Assembly (NCBI GenBank): GCA_021014325.1
Contig: JAJGQC010000653.1
Location: 27,804 to 91,803, forward strand
Source: Plazaster borealis
Lineage: Eukaryota; Echinodermata; Asteroidea; Forcipulatida; Labidiasteridae
DNA: 64,000 nucleotides
Reading direction: 5' to 3'
The notes below the pieces were generated by a model, which was given only the letters and a program-made list of their open reading frames with translations, had not been told where the DNA came from and did not search any database. Both the position numbers and the translations under genes were made by a program. Below, in pieces: positions 42,801 to 58,250 of this stretch (positions are counted from its first letter, which is position 1; every line of letters starts with the position of its first letter).

Positions 42801-45800
42801 AATTTATAGCGCTAAATAATTGAAATAAAGTAAGCTAAATAAAAATCGCTGTAAATTGGGAGTAAATTTGGAGTTGTAAGTTGAAGAAAGATGTCTTATT
42901 ATTATTGTGAACTTGGAAAATAATATTTGCTACTCCAAATAAATCTTTGACAATTTTTGTTTGTCCATCGACAGGGGAGCATGAATGACCAAGGACGCCA
43001 TACATCTGATGTTATAGAGTTGTCGAAGATGACCACCCAGTGAAGATAAGTAACCACCGAAATATAATCATTTGATAACTGAACAGACCACTGAATCAAT
43101 ATCAATTCTAATAAAAAGTAATATGTTTTTAGAAACTCTGACCATCAGAAAGGGTTTTATAACTAGGATTCCGAGACAGCGATCGATGCGTGCCATGCAG
43201 TTAAGTTTAAACAGCTAAGCAAGAGAGGTGTGTGTAACTCTTTTTTTTGTAGGTGAGTTACAATTTTGAGGTATTTGTTTGTGTTTCGGTCTGTAACCCA
43301 AATTTTGGTGAATTCTACTTGACAAAGATGATCTGTTTTAGCTTACTTTATTTCAATTTATAGCGCTAAAAAATTGAAATAAAGTAAGCTAAATAAAAAT
43401 CGCTGTAAACTGGGAGTAAATTTGGAGTTGTAAGTTGAAGAAAGATGTCTTATTATTATTGTGAACTTGGAAAATAATATTTGCTACTCCAAATAAATCT
43501 TTGACAATTTTTGTTTGTCCATCGACAGGGGAGCATGAATGACCAAGGATGCCATACATCTGATGTTATAGAGTTGTCGAAGATGACCACCCAGTCAAGA
43601 TAAGTAACCACCGAAATATAATCATTTGATAACTGAACAGACCACTGAATCAATATCAATTCTAATAAAAAGTAATATGTTTTTAGAAACTCTGACCATC
43701 AGAAAGGGTTTTATAACTAGGATTCCGAGACAGCGATCGATGCGTGCCATGCAGTTAAGTTTAAACAGCTACAAGAGAGGTGTGTGTAACTCTTTTATTT
43801 TGTAGGTGAGTTACAATTTTGAGGTATTTGTTTGTATTTCGGTCTGTAACCCAAATTTTGGTGAATTCTGTTACTTGACAAAGATGATCTGTTTTAGCTT
43901 ACTTTATTTCAATTTATAGCGCTAAAAATTGAAATAAAGTAAGCTAAATAAAAATCGCTGTAAACTGGGAGTAAATTTGGAGTTGTAAGTTGAAGAAAGA
44001 TGTCTTATTATTATTGTGAACTTGGAAAATAATATTTGCTACTCCAAATAAATCTTTGACAATTTTTGTTTGTCCATCGACAGGGGAGCATGAATGACCA
44101 AGGATGCCATACATCTGATGTTATAGAGTTGTCGAAGATGACCACCCAGTCAAGATAAGTAACCACCGAAATATAATCATTTGATAACTGAACAGACCAC
44201 TGAATCAATATCAATTAATATGTTTTTAGAAACTCTGACCATCAGAAAGGGTTTTATAACTAGGATTCCGAGACAGCGATCGATGCGTGCCATGCAGTTA
44301 AGTTTAAACAGCTAAGCAAGAGAGGTGTGTGTAACTCTTATATTTTGTAGGTGAGTTACAATTTTGAGGTATTTGTTTGTATTTCGGTCTGTAACCCAAA
44401 TTTTGGTGAATTCTGTTACTTGACAAAGATGATCTGTTTTAGCTTACTTTATTTCAATTTATAGCGCTAACAAATTGAAATAAAGTAAGCTAAATAAAAA
44501 TCGCTGTAAATTGGGAGTAAATTTGGAGTTGTAAGTTGAAGAAAGATGTCTTATTATTATTGTGAACTTGGAAAATAATATTTGCTACTCCAAATAAATC
44601 TTTGACAATTTTTGTTTGTCCATCGACAGGGGAGCATGAATGACCAAGCACGCCATACATCTGATGTTATAGAGTTGTCGAAGATGACCACCCAGTGAAG
44701 ATAAGTAACCACCGAAATATAATCATTTGATAACTGAACAGACCACTGAATCAATATCAATTCTAATAAAAAGTAATATGTTTTTAGAAACTCTGACCAT
44801 CAGAAAGGGTTTTATAACTAGGATTCCGAGACAGCGATCGATGCGTGCCATGCAGTTAAGTTTAAACAGCTAAGCAAGAGAGGTGTGTAACTCTTTTATT
44901 TTGTAGGTGAGTTACAATTTTGAGGTATTTGTTTGTATTTCGGTCTGTAACCCAAATTTTGGTGAATTCTGTTACTTGACAAAGATGATCTGTTTTAGCT
45001 TACTTTATTTCAATTTATAGCGCTAAAAAATTGAAATAAAGTAAGCTAAATAAAAATCGCTGTAAACTGGGAGTAAATTTGGAGTTGTAAGTTGAAGAAA
45101 GATGTCTTATTATTATTGTGAACTTGGAAAATAATATTTGCTACTCCAAATAAATCTTTGACAATTTTTGTTTGTCCATCGACAGGGGAGCATGAATGAC
45201 CAAGGATGCCATACATCTGATGTTATAGAGTTGTCGAAGATGACCACCCAGTCAAGATAAGTAACCACCGAAATATAATCATTTGATAACTGAACAGACC
45301 ACTGAATCAATATCAATTCTAATAAAAAGTAATATGTTTTTAGAAACTCTGACCATCAGAAAGGGTTTTATAACTAGGATTCCGAGACAGCGATCGATGC
45401 GTGCCATGCAGTTAAGTTTAAACAGCTAAGCAAGAGAGGTGTGTGTAACTCTTTATTTTGTAGGTGAGTTACAATTTTGAGGTATTTGTTTGTATTTCGG
45501 TCTGTAACCCAAATTTTGGTGAATTCTACTTGACAAAGATGATCTGTTTTAGCTTACTTTATTTCAATTTATAGCGCTAAAAATTGAAATAAAGTAAGCT
45601 AAATAAAAATCGCTGTAAACTGGGAGTAAATTTGGAGTTGTAAGTTGAAGAAAGATGTCTTATTATTATTGTGAACTTGGAAAATAATATTTGCTACTCC
45701 AAATAAATCTTTGACAATTTTTGTTTGTCCATCGACAGGGGAGCATGAATGACCAAGGATGCCATACATCTGATGTTATAGAGTTGTCGAAGATGACCAC

Positions 45801-48800
45801 CCAGTCAAGATAAGTAACCACCGAAATATAATCATTTGATAACTGAACAGACCACTGAATCAATATCAATTCTAATAAAAAGTAATATGTTTTTAGAAAC
45901 TCTGACCATCAGAAAGGGTTTTATAACTAGGATTCCGAGACAGCGATCGATGCGTGCCATGCAGTTAAGTTTAAACAGCTACAAGAGAGGTGTGTGTAAC
46001 TCTTTTATTTTGTAGGTGAGTTACAATTTTGAGGTATTTGTTTGTATTTCGGTCTGTAACCCAAATTTTGGTGAATTCTACTTGACAAAGATGATCTGTT
46101 TTAGCTTACTTTATTTCAATTTATAGCGCTAAAAATTGAAATAAAGTAAGCTAAATAAAAATCGCTGTAAACTGGGAGTAAATTTGGAGTTGTAAGTTGA
46201 AGAAAGATGTCTTATTATTATTGTGAACTTGGAAAATAATATTTGCTACTCCAAATAAATCTTTGACAATTTTTGTTTGTCCATCGACAGGGGAGCATGA
46301 ATGACCAAGGATGCCATACATCTGATGTTATAGAGTTGTCGAAGATGACCACCCAGTCAAGATAAGTAACCACCGAAATATAATCATTTGATAACTGAAC
46401 AGACCACTGAATCAATATCAATTCTAATAAAAAGTAATATGTTTTTAGAAACTCTGACCATCAGAAAGGGTTTTATAACTAGGATTCCGAGACAGCGATC
46501 GATGCGTGCCATGCAGTTAAGTTTAAACAGCTAAGCAAGAGAGGTGTGTGTAACTCTTTATTTTGTAGGTGAGTTACAATTTTGAGGTATTTGTTTGTAT
46601 TTCGGTCTGTAACCCAAATTTTGGTGAATTCTGTTACTTGACAAAGATGATCTGTTTTAGCTTACTTTATTTCAATTTATAGCGCTAACAAATTGAAATA
46701 AAGTAAGCTAAATAAAAATCGCTGTAAATTGGGAGTAAATTTGGAGTTGTAAGTTGAAGAAAGATGTCTTATTATTATTGTGAACTTGGAAAATAATATT
46801 TGCTACTCCAAATAAATCTTTGACAATTTTTGTTTGTCCATCGACAGGGAGCATGAATGACCAAGGACGCCATACATCTGATGTTATAGAGTTGTCGAAG
46901 ATGACCACCCAGTCAAGATAAGTAACCACCGAAATATAATCATTTGATAACTGAACAGACCACTGAATCAATATCAATTCTAATAAAAAGTAATATGTTT
47001 TTAGAAACTCTGACCATCAGAAAGGGTTTTATAACTAGGATTCCGAGACAGCGATCGATGCGTGCCATGCAGTTAAGTTTAAACAGCTAAGCAAGAGAGG
47101 TGTGTGTAACTCTTTATTTTGTAGGTGAGTTACAATTTTGAGGTATTTGTTTGTATTTCGGTCTGTAACCCAAATTTTGGTGAATTCCGTTACTTGACAA
47201 AGATGATCTGTTTTAGCTTACTTTATTTCAATTTATAGCGCTAAAAATTGAAATAAAGTAAGCTAAATAAAAATCGCTGTAAACTGGGAGTAAATTTGAG
47301 TTGTAAGTTGAAGAAAGATGTCTTATTATTATTGTGAACTTGGAAAATAATATTTGCTACTCCAAATAAATCTTTGACAATTTTTGTTTGTCCATCGACA
47401 GGGGAGCATGAATGACCAAGGATGCCATACATCTGATGTTATAGAGTTGTCGAAGATGACCACCCAGTCAAGATAAGTAACCACCGAAATATAATCATTT
47501 GATAACTGAACAGACCACTGAATCAATATCAATTCTAATAAAAAGTAATATGTTTTTAGAAACTCTGACCATCAGAAAGGGTTTTATAACTAGGATTCCG
47601 AGACAGCGATCGATGCGTGCCATGCAGTTAAGTTTAAACAGCTAAGCAAGAGAGGTGTGTGTAACTCTTTATTTTGTAGGTGAGTTACAATTTTGAGGTA
47701 TTTGTTTGTATTTCGGTCTGTAACCCAAATTTTGGTGAATTCGTTACTTGACAAAGATGATCTGTTTTAGCTTACTTTATTTCAATTTATAGCGCTAAAA
47801 ATTGAAATAAAGTAAGCTAAATAAAAATCGCTGTAAATTGGGAGTAAATTTGGAGTTGTAAGTTGAAGAAAGATGTCTTATTATTATTGTGAACTTGGAA
47901 AATAATATTTGCTACTCCAAATAAATCTTTGACAATTTTTGTTTGTCCATCGACAGGGGAGCATGAATGACCAAGGACGCCATACATCTGATGTTATAGA
48001 GTTGTCGAAGATGACCACCCAGTCAAGATAAGTAACCACCGAAATATAATCATTTGATAACTGAACAGACCACTGAATCAATATCAATTCTAATAAAAGT
48101 AATATGTTTTTAGAAACTCTGACCATCAGAAAGGGTTTTATAACTAGGATTCCGAGACAGCGATCGATGCGTGCCATGCAGTTAAGTTTAAACAGCTACA
48201 AGAGAGGTGTGTGTAACTCTTTATTTTGTAGGTGAGTTACAATTTTGAGGTATTTGTTTGTATTTCGGTCTGTAACCCAAATTTTGGTGAATTCCGTTAC
48301 TTGACAAAGATGATCTGTTTTAGCTTACTTTATTTCAATTTATAGCGCTAACAAATTGAAATAAAGTAAGCTAAATAAAAATCGCTGTAAATTGGGAGTA
48401 AATTTGGAGTTGTAAGTTGAAGAAAGATGTCTTATTATTATTGTGAACTTGGAAAATAATATTTGCTACTCCAAATAAATCTTTGACAATTTTTGTTTGT
48501 CCATCGACAGGGGAGCATGAATGACCAAGGACGCCATACATCTGATGTTATAGAGTTGTCGAAGATGACCACCCAGTCAAGATAAGTAACCACCGAAATA
48601 TAATCATTTGATAACTGAACAGACCACTGAATCAATATCAATTCTAATAAAAAGTAATATGTTTTTAGAAACTCTGACCATCAGAAAGGGTTTTATAACT
48701 AGGATTCCGAGACAGCGATCGATGCGTGCCATGCAGTTAAGTTTAAACAGCTAAGCAAGAGAGGTGTGTGTAACTCTTTATTTTGTAGGTGAGTTACAAT

Positions 48801-51800
48801 TTTGAGGTATTTGTTTGTATTTCGGTCTGTAACCCAAATTTTGGTGAATTCGTTACTTGACAAAGATGATCTGTTTTAGCTTACTTTATTTCAATTTATA
48901 GCGCTAAAAATTGAAATAAAGTAAGCTAAATAAAAATCGCTGTAAACTGGGAGTAAATTTGGAGTTGTAAGTTGAAGAAAGATGTCTTATTATTATTGTG
49001 AACTTGGAAAATAATATTTGCTACTCCAAATAAATCTTTGACAATTTTTGTTTGTCCATCGACAGGAGCATGAATGACCAAGGATGCCATACATCTGATG
49101 TTATAGAGTTGTCGAAGATGACCACCCAGTCAAGATAAGTAACCACCGAAATATAATCATTTGATAACTGAACAGACCACTGAATCAATATCAATTCTAA
49201 TAAAAAGTAATATGTTTTTAGAAACTCTGACCATCAGAAAGGGTTTTATAACTAGGATTCCGAGACAGCGATCGATGCGTGCCATGCAGTTAAGTTTAAA
49301 CAGCTACAAGAGAGGTGTGTGTAACTCTTTATTTTGTTGGTGAGTTACAATTTTGAGGTATTTGTTTGTATTTCGGTCTGTAACCCAAATTTTGGTGAAT
49401 TCTGTTACTTGACAAAGATGATCTGTTTTAGCTTACTTTATTTCAATTTATAGCGCTAAAAATTGAAATAAAGTAAGCTAAATAAAAATCGCTGTAAATT
49501 GGGAGTAAATTTGGAGTTGTAAGTTGAAGAAAGATGTCTTATTATTATTGTGAACTTGGAAAATAATATTTGCTACTCCAAATAAATCTTTGACAATTTT
49601 TGTTTGTCCATCGACAGGGGAGCATGAATGACCAAGGACGCCATACATCTGATGTTATAGAGTTGTCGAAGATGACCACCCAGTCAAGATAAGTAACCAC
49701 CGAAATATAATCATTTGATAACTGAACAGACCACTGAATCAATATCAATTCTAATAAAAAGTAATATGTTTTAAGAAACTCTGACCATCAGAAAGGGTTT
49801 TATAACTAGGATTCCGAGACAGCGATCGATGCGTGCCATGCAGTTAAGTTTAAACAGCTACAAGAGAGGTGTGTGTAACTCTTTATTTTGTAGGTGAGTT
49901 ACAATTTTGAGGTATTTGTTTGTATTTCGGTCTGTAACCCAAATTTTGGTGAATTCGTTATTTGACAAAGATGATCTGTTTTAGCTTACTTTATTTCAAT
50001 TTATAGCGCTAAAAATTGAAATAAAGTAAGCTAAATAAAAATCGCTGTAAACTGGGAGTAAATTTGGAGTTGTAAGTTGAAGAAAGATGTCTTATTATTA
50101 TTGTGAACTTGGAAAATAATATTTGCTACTCCAAATAAATCTTGACAATTTTTGTTTGTCCATCGACAGGGGAGCATGAATGACCAAGGATGCCATACAT
50201 CTGATGTTATAGAGTTGTCGAAGATGACCACCCAGTCAAGATAAGTAACCACCGAAATATAATCATTTGATAACTGAACAGACCACTGAATCAATATCAA
50301 TTCTAATAAAAAGTAATATGTTTTTAGAAACTCTGACCATCAGAAAGGGTTTTATAACTAGGATTCCGAGACAGCGATCGATGCGTGCCATGCAGTTAAG
50401 TTTAAACAGCTAAGCAAGAGAGGTGTGTGTAACTCTTTATTTTGTAGGTGAGTTACAATTTTGAGGTATTTGTTTGTATTTCGGTCTGTAACCCAAATTT
50501 TGGTGAATTCTGTTACTTGACAAAGATGATCTGTTTTAGCTTACTTTATTTCAATTTATAGCTCTAACAAATTGAAATAAAGTAAGCTAAATAAAAATCG
50601 CTGTAAATTGGGAGTAAATTTGGAGTTGTAAGTTGAAGAAAGATGTCTTATTATTATTGTGAACTTGGAAAATAATATTTGCTACTCCAAATAAATCTTT
50701 GACAATTTTTGTTTGTCCATCGACAGGGGAGCATGAATGACCAAGGACGCCATACATCTGATGTTATAGAGTTGTCGAAGATGACCACCCAGTCAAGATA
50801 AGTAACCACCGAAATATAATCATTTGATAACTGAACAGACCACTGAATCAATATCAATTCTAATAAAAAGTAATATGTTTTTAGAAACTCTGACCATCAG
50901 AAAGGGTTTTATAACTAGGATTCCGAGACAGCGATCGATGCGTGCCATGCAGTTAAGTTTAAACAGCTACAAGAGAGGTGTGTGTAACTCTTTATTTTGT
51001 AGGTGAGTTACAATTTTGAGGTATTTGTTTGTATTTCGGTCTGTAACCCAAATTTTGGTGAATTCTGTTACTTGACAAAGATGATCTGTTTTAGCTTACT
51101 TTATTTCAATTTATAGCGCTAAAAATTGAAATAAAGTAAGCTAAATAAAAATCGCTGTAAATTGGGAGTAAATTTGGAGTTGTAAGTTGAAGAAAGATGT
51201 CTTATTATTATTGTGAACTTGGAAAATAATATTTGCTACTCCAAATAAATCTTTGACAATTTTTGTTTGTCCATCGACAGGGGAGCATGAATGACCAAGG
51301 ATGCCATACATCTGATGTTATAGAGTTGTCGAAGATGACCACCCAGTCAAGATAAGTAACCACCGAAATATAATCATTTGATAACTGAACAGACCACTGA
51401 ATCAATATCAATTCTAATAAAAAGTAATATGTTTTTAGAAACTCTGACCATCAGAAAGGGTTTTATAACTAGGATTCCGAGACAGCGATCGATGCGTGCC
51501 ATGCAGTTAAGTTTAAACAGCTACAAGAGAGGTGTGTGTAACTCTTTATTTTGTAGGTGAGTTACAATTTTGAGGTATTTGTTTGTATTTCGGTCTGTAA
51601 CCCAAATTTTGGTGAATTCGTTACTTGACAAAGATGATCTGTTTTAGCTTACTTTATTTCAATTTATAGCGCTAAAAATTGAAATAAAGTAAGCTAAATA
51701 AAAATCGCTGTAAACTGGGGAGTAAATTTGGAGTTGTAAGTTGAAGAAAGATGTCTTATTATTATTGTGAACTTGGAAAATAATATTTGCTACTCCAAAT

Positions 51801-54800
51801 AAATCTTTGACAATTTTTGTTTGTCCATCGACAGGGGAGCATGAATGACCAAGGATGCCATACATCTGATGTTATAGAGTTGTCGAAGATGACCACCCAG
51901 TCAAGATAAGTAACCACCGAAATATAATCATTTGATAACTGAACAGACCACTGAATCAATATCAATTCTAATAAAAAGTAATATGTTTTTAGAAACTCTG
52001 ACCATCAGAAAGGGTTTTATAACTAGGATTCCGAGACAGCGATCGATGCGTGCCATGCAGTTAAGTTTAAACAGCTACAAGAGAGGTGTGTGTAACTCTT
52101 TATTTTGTAGGTGAGTTACAATTTTGAGGTATTTGTTTGTATTTCGGTCTGTAACCCAAATTTTGGTGAATTTCGTTACTTGACAAAGATGATCTGTTTT
52201 AGCTTACTATATATCAATTTATAGCGCTAACAAATTGAAATAAAGTAAGCTAAATAAAATCGCTGTAAATTGGGAGTAAATTTGGAGTTGTAAGTTGAAG
52301 AAAGATGTCTTATTATTATTGTGAACTTGGAAAATAATATTTGCTACTCCAAATAAATCTTTGACAATTTTTGTTTGTCCATCGACAGGGGAGCATGAAT
52401 GACCAAGGACGCCATACATCTGATGTTATAGAGTTGTCGAAGATGACCACCCAGTCAAGATAAGTAACCACCGAAATATAATCATTTGATAACTGAATAG
52501 ACCACTGAATCAATATCAATTCTAATAAAAAGTAATATGTTTTTAGAAACTCTGACCATCAGAAAGGGTTTTATAACTAGGATTCCGAGACAGCGATCGA
52601 TGCGTGCCATGCAGTTAAGTTTAAACAGCTAAGCAAGAGAGGTGTGTGTAACTCTTTATTTTGTAGGTGAGTTACAATTTTGAGGTATTTGTTTGTATTT
52701 CGGTCTGTAACCCAAATTTTGGTGAATTCTTACTTGACAAAGATGATCTGTTTTAGCTTACTTTATTTCAATTTATAGCGCTAAAAATTGAAATAAAGTA
52801 AGCTAAATAAAAATCGCTGTAAATTGGGAGTAAATTTGGAGTTGTAAGTTGAAGAAAGATGTCTTATTATTATTGTGAACTTGGAAAATAATATTTGCTA
52901 CTCCAAATAAATCTTTGACAATTTTTGTTTGTCCATCGACAGGGGAGCATGAATGACCAAGGACGCCATACATCTGATGTTATAGAGTTGTCGAAGATGA
53001 CCACCCAGTCAAGATAAGTAACCACCGAAATATAATCATTTGATAACTGAACAGACCACTGAATCAATATCAATTCTAATAAAAAGTAATATGTTTTTAG
53101 AAACTCTGACCATCAGAAAGGGTTTTATAACTAGATTCCGAGACAGCGATCGATGCGTGCCATGCAGTTAAGTTTAAACAGCTAAGCAAGAGAGGTGTGT
53201 GTAACTCGGTTTATTATGTAGGTGAGTTACAATTTTGAGGTCTGTGTTTGTATTTCGGTCTGTAACCCAAATTTTGGTGAATTCCGTTACTTGACAAAGA
53301 TGATCTGTTTTAGCTTACTTTATTTCAATTTATAGCGCTAAAAATTGAAATAAAGTAAGCTAAATAAAAATCGCTGTAAACTGGGAGTAAATTTGGAGTT
53401 GTAAGTTGAAGAAAGATGTCTTATTATTATTGTGAACTTGGAAAATAATATTTGCTACTCCAAATAAATCTTTGACAATTTTTGTTTGTCCATCGACAGG
53501 GGAGCATGAATGACCAAGGATGCCATACATCTGATGTTATAGAGTTGTCGAAGATGACCACCCAGTCAAGATAAGTAACCACCGAAATATAATCATTTGA
53601 TAACTGAACAGACCACTGAATCAATATCAATTCTAATAAAAAGTAATATGTTTTAGAAACTCTGACCATCAGAAAGGGTTTTATAACTAGGATTCCGAGA
53701 CAGCGATCGATGCGTGCCATGCAGTTAAGTTTAAACAGCTAAGCAAGAGAGGTGTGTGTAACTCTTTATTTTGTAGGTGAGTTACAATTTTGAGGTATTT
53801 GTTTGTATTTCGGTCTGTAACCCAAATTTTGGTGAATTCGTTACTTGACAAAGATGATCTGTTTTAGCTTACTTTATTTCAATTTATAGCGCTAAAAATT
53901 GAAATAAAGTAAGCTAAATAAAAATCGCTGTAAATTGGGAGTAAATTTGGAGTTGTAAGTTGAAGAAAGATGTCTTATTATTATTGTGAACTTGGAAAAT
54001 AATATTTGCTACTCCAAATAAATCTTTGACAATTTTTGTTTGTCCATCGACAGGGGAGCATGAATGACCAAGGATGCCATACATCTGATGTTATAGAGTT
54101 GTCGCAGATGACCACCCAGTCAAGATAAGTAACCACCGAAATATAATCATTTGATAACTGAACAGACCACTGAATCAATATCAATTCTAATAAAAAGTAA
54201 TATGTTTTTAGAAACTCTGACCATCAGAAAGGGTTTTATAACTAGGATTCCGAGACAGCGATCGATGCGTGCCATGCAGTTAAGTTTAAACAGCTACAAG
54301 AGAGGTGTGTGTAACTCTTTATTTTGTAGGTGAGTTACAATTTTGAGGTATTTGTTTGTATTTCGGTCTGTAACCCAAATTTTGGTGAATTCGTTACTTG
54401 ACAAAGATGATCTGTTTTAGCTTACTTTATTTCAATTTATAGCGCTAAAAATTGAAATAAAGTAAGCTAAATAAAAATCGCTGTAAATTGGGAGTAAATT
54501 TGGAGTTGTAAGTTGAAGAAAGATGTCTTATTATTATTGTGAACTTGGAAAATAATATTTGCTACTCCAAATAAATCTTTGACAATTTTTGTTTGTCCAT
54601 CGACAGGGGAGCATGAATGACCAAGGACGCCATACATCTGATGTTATAGAGTTGTCATAGATGACCACCCAGTCAAGATAAGTAACCACCGAAATATAAT
54701 CATTTGATAACTGAACAGACCACTGAATCAATATCAATTCTAATAAAAAGTAATATGTTTTTAGAAACTCTGACCATCAGAAAGGGTTTTATAACTAGGA

Positions 54801-57800
54801 TTCCGAGACAGCGATCGATGCGTGCCATGCAGTTAAGTTTAAACAGCTACAAGAGAGGTGTGTAACTCTTTATTTTGTAGGTGAGTTACAATTTTGAGGT
54901 ATTTGTTTGTATTTCGGTCTGTAACCCAAATTTTGGTGAATTCACTTGACAAAGATGATCTGTTTTAGCTTACTTTATTTCAATTTATAGCGCTAACAAA
55001 TTGAAATAAAGTAAGCTAAATAAAATCGCTGTAAATTGGGAGTAAATTTGGAGTTGTAAGTTGAAGAAAGATGTCTTATTATTATTGTGAACTTGGAAAA
55101 TAATATTTGCTACTCCAAATAAATCTTTGACAATTTTTGTTTGTCCATCGACAGGGGAGCATGAATGACCAAGGACGCCATACATCTGATGTTATAGAGT
55201 TGTCGAAGATGACCACCCAGTCAAGATAAGTAACCACCGAAATATAATCATTTGATAACTGAATAGACCACTGAATCAATATCAATTCTAATAAAAAGTA
55301 ATATGTTTTTAGAAACTCTGACCATCAGAAAGGGTTTTATAACTAGGATTCCGAGACAGCGATCGATGCGTGCCATGCAGTTAAGTTTAAACAGCTAAGC
55401 AAGAGAGGTGTGTGTAACTCTTTATTTTGTAGGTGAGTTACAATTTTGAGGTATTTGTTTGTATTTCGGTCTGTAACCCAAATTTTGGTGAATTCGTTAC
55501 TTGACAAAGATGATCTGTTTTAGCTTACTTTATTTCAATTTATAGCGCTAAAAATTGAAATAAAGTAAGCTAAATAAAAATCGCTGTAAATTGGGAGTAA
55601 ATTTGGAGTTGTAAGTTGAAGAAAGATGTCTTATTATTATTGTGAACTTGGAAAATAATATTTGCTACTCCAAATAAATCTTTGACAATTTTTGTTTGTC
55701 CATCGACAGGGGAGCATGAATGACCAAGGATGCCATACATCTGATGTTATAGAGTTGTCGAAGATGACCACCCAGTCAAGATAAGTAACCACCGAAATAT
55801 AATCATTTGATAACTGAACAGACCACTGAATCAATATCAATTCTAATAAAAAGTAATATGTTTTTAGAAACTCTGACCATCAGAAAGGGTTTTATAACTA
55901 GGATTCCGAGACAGCGATCGATGCGTGCCATGCAGTTAAGTTTAAACAGCTAAGCAAGAGAGGTGTGTGTAACTCTTTTATTTTGTAGGTGAGTTACAAT
56001 TTTGAGGTATTTGTTTGTATTTCGGTCTGTAACCCAAATTTTGGTGAATTCTGTTACTTGACAAAGATGATCTGTTTTAGGTTACTTTATTTCAATTTAT
56101 AGCGCTAAAAAATTGAAATAAAGTAAGCTAAATAAAAATCGCTGTAAACTGGGAGTAAATTTGGAGTTGTAAGTTGAAGAAAGATGTCTTATTATTATTG
56201 TGAACTTGGAAAATAATATTTGCTACTCCAAATAAATCTTTGACAATTTTTGTTTGTCCATCGACAGGGGAGCATGAATGACCAAGGATGCCATACATCT
56301 GATGTTATAGAGTTGTCGAAGATGACCACCCAGTCAAGATAAGTAACCACCGAAATATAATCATTTGATAACTGAACAGACCACTGAATCAATATCAATT
56401 CTAATAAAAAGTAATATGTTTTTAGAAACTCTGACCATCAGAAAGGGTTTTATAACTAGGATTCCGAGACAGCGATCGACGTGCCATGCAGTTAAGTTTA
56501 AACAGCTAAGCAAGAGAGGTGTGTAACTCTTTATTTTGTAGGTGAGTTACAATTTTGAGGTATTTGTTTGTATTTCGGTCTGTAACCCAAATTTTGGTGA
56601 ATTCTGTTACATTTGACAAAGATGATCTGTTTTAGCTAACTTTATTTCAATTTATAGCGCTAACAAATTGAAATAAAGTAAGCTAAATAAAAATCGCTGT
56701 AAATTGGGAGTAAATTTGGAGTTGTAAGTTGAAGAAAGATGTCTTATTATTATTGTGAACTTGGAAAATAATATTTGCTACTCCAAATAAATCTTTGACA
56801 ATTTTTGTTTGTCCATCGACAGGGGAGCATGAATGACCAAGGACGCCATACATCTGATGTTATAGAGTTGTCGAAGATGACCACCCAGTCAAGATAAGTA
56901 ACCACCGAAATATAATCATTTGATAACTGAATAGACCACTGAATCAATATCAATTCTAATAAAAGTAATATGTTTTTAGAAACTCTGACCATCAGAAAGG
57001 GTTTTATAACTAGGATTCCGAGACAGCGATCGATGCGTGCCATGCAGTTAAGTTTAAACAGCTACAAGAGAGGTGTGTGTAACTCTTTATTTTGTAGGTG
57101 AGTTACAATTTTGAGGTATTTGTTTGTATTTCGGTCTGTAACCCAAATTTTGGTGAATTCCGTTACTTGACAAAGATGATCTGTTTTAGCTTACTTTATT
57201 TCAATTTATAGCGCTAAAAATTGAAATAAAGTAAGCTAAATAAAAATCGCTGTAAACTGGGAGTAAATTTGGAGTTGTAAGTTGAAGAAAGATGTCTTAT
57301 TATTATTGTGAACTTGGAAAATAATATTTGCTACTCCAAATAAATCTTTGACAATTTTTGTTTGTCCATCGACAGGGGAGCATGAATGACCAAGGATGCC
57401 ATACATCTGATGTTATAGAGTTGTCGAAGATGACCACCCAGTCAAGATAAGTAACCACCGAAATATAATCATTTGATAACTGAACAGACCACTGAATCAA
57501 TATCAATTCTAATAAAAAGTAATATGTTTTTAGAAACTCTGACCATCAGAAAGGGTTTTATAACTAGGATTCCGAGACAGCGATCGATGCGTGCCATGCA
57601 GTTAAGTTTAAACAGCTACAAGAGAGGTGTGTAACTCTTATATTTTGTAGGTGAGTTACAATTTTGAGGTATTTGTTTGTATTTCGGTCTGTAACCCAAA
57701 TTTTGGTGAATTCTGTTACTTGACAAAGATGATCTGTTTTAGCTTACTTTATTTCAATTTATAGCGCTAACAAATTGAAATAAAGTAAGCTAAATAAAAA

Positions 57801-58105
57801 TCGCTGTAAATTGGGAGTAAATTTGGAGTTGTAAGTTGAAGAAAGATGTCTTATTATTATTGTGAACTTGGAAAATAATATTTGCTACTCCAAATAAATC
57901 TTTGACAATTTTTGTTTGTCCATCGACAGGAGCATGAATGACCAAGGACGCCATACATCTGATGTTATAGAGTTGTCGAAGATGACCACCCAGTCAAGAT
58001 AAGTAACCACCGAAATATAATCATTTGATAACTGAACAGACCACTGAATCAATATCAATTCTAATAAAAAGTAATATGTTTTTAGAAACTCTGACCATCA
58101 GAAAG

Positions 58106-58250
58106 GCTAATATAACTAGGATTACGAGACATCTAACGATTCGTGCCATGCAGTGACTTATAAACATATAATAAATAGAGGTGTTTGTAAATATTTTATT
58201 TTGTAGGTTATTTACAATTTTGAGGTATTTGTATGTATTTCGTTCTGTAA
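58106..58250. repeat. Divergent patch within one satellite monomer
   Basis: Inside an otherwise standard monomer, about 145 bp carry dense substitutions: GGCTAATATAACTAGGATTA, CATCTAACGATTCG, TAAACATATAATAAATAGAG and GTTATTTACAATTTTG in place of the consensus. The flanks on both sides return to consensus. Confidence 0.85.
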
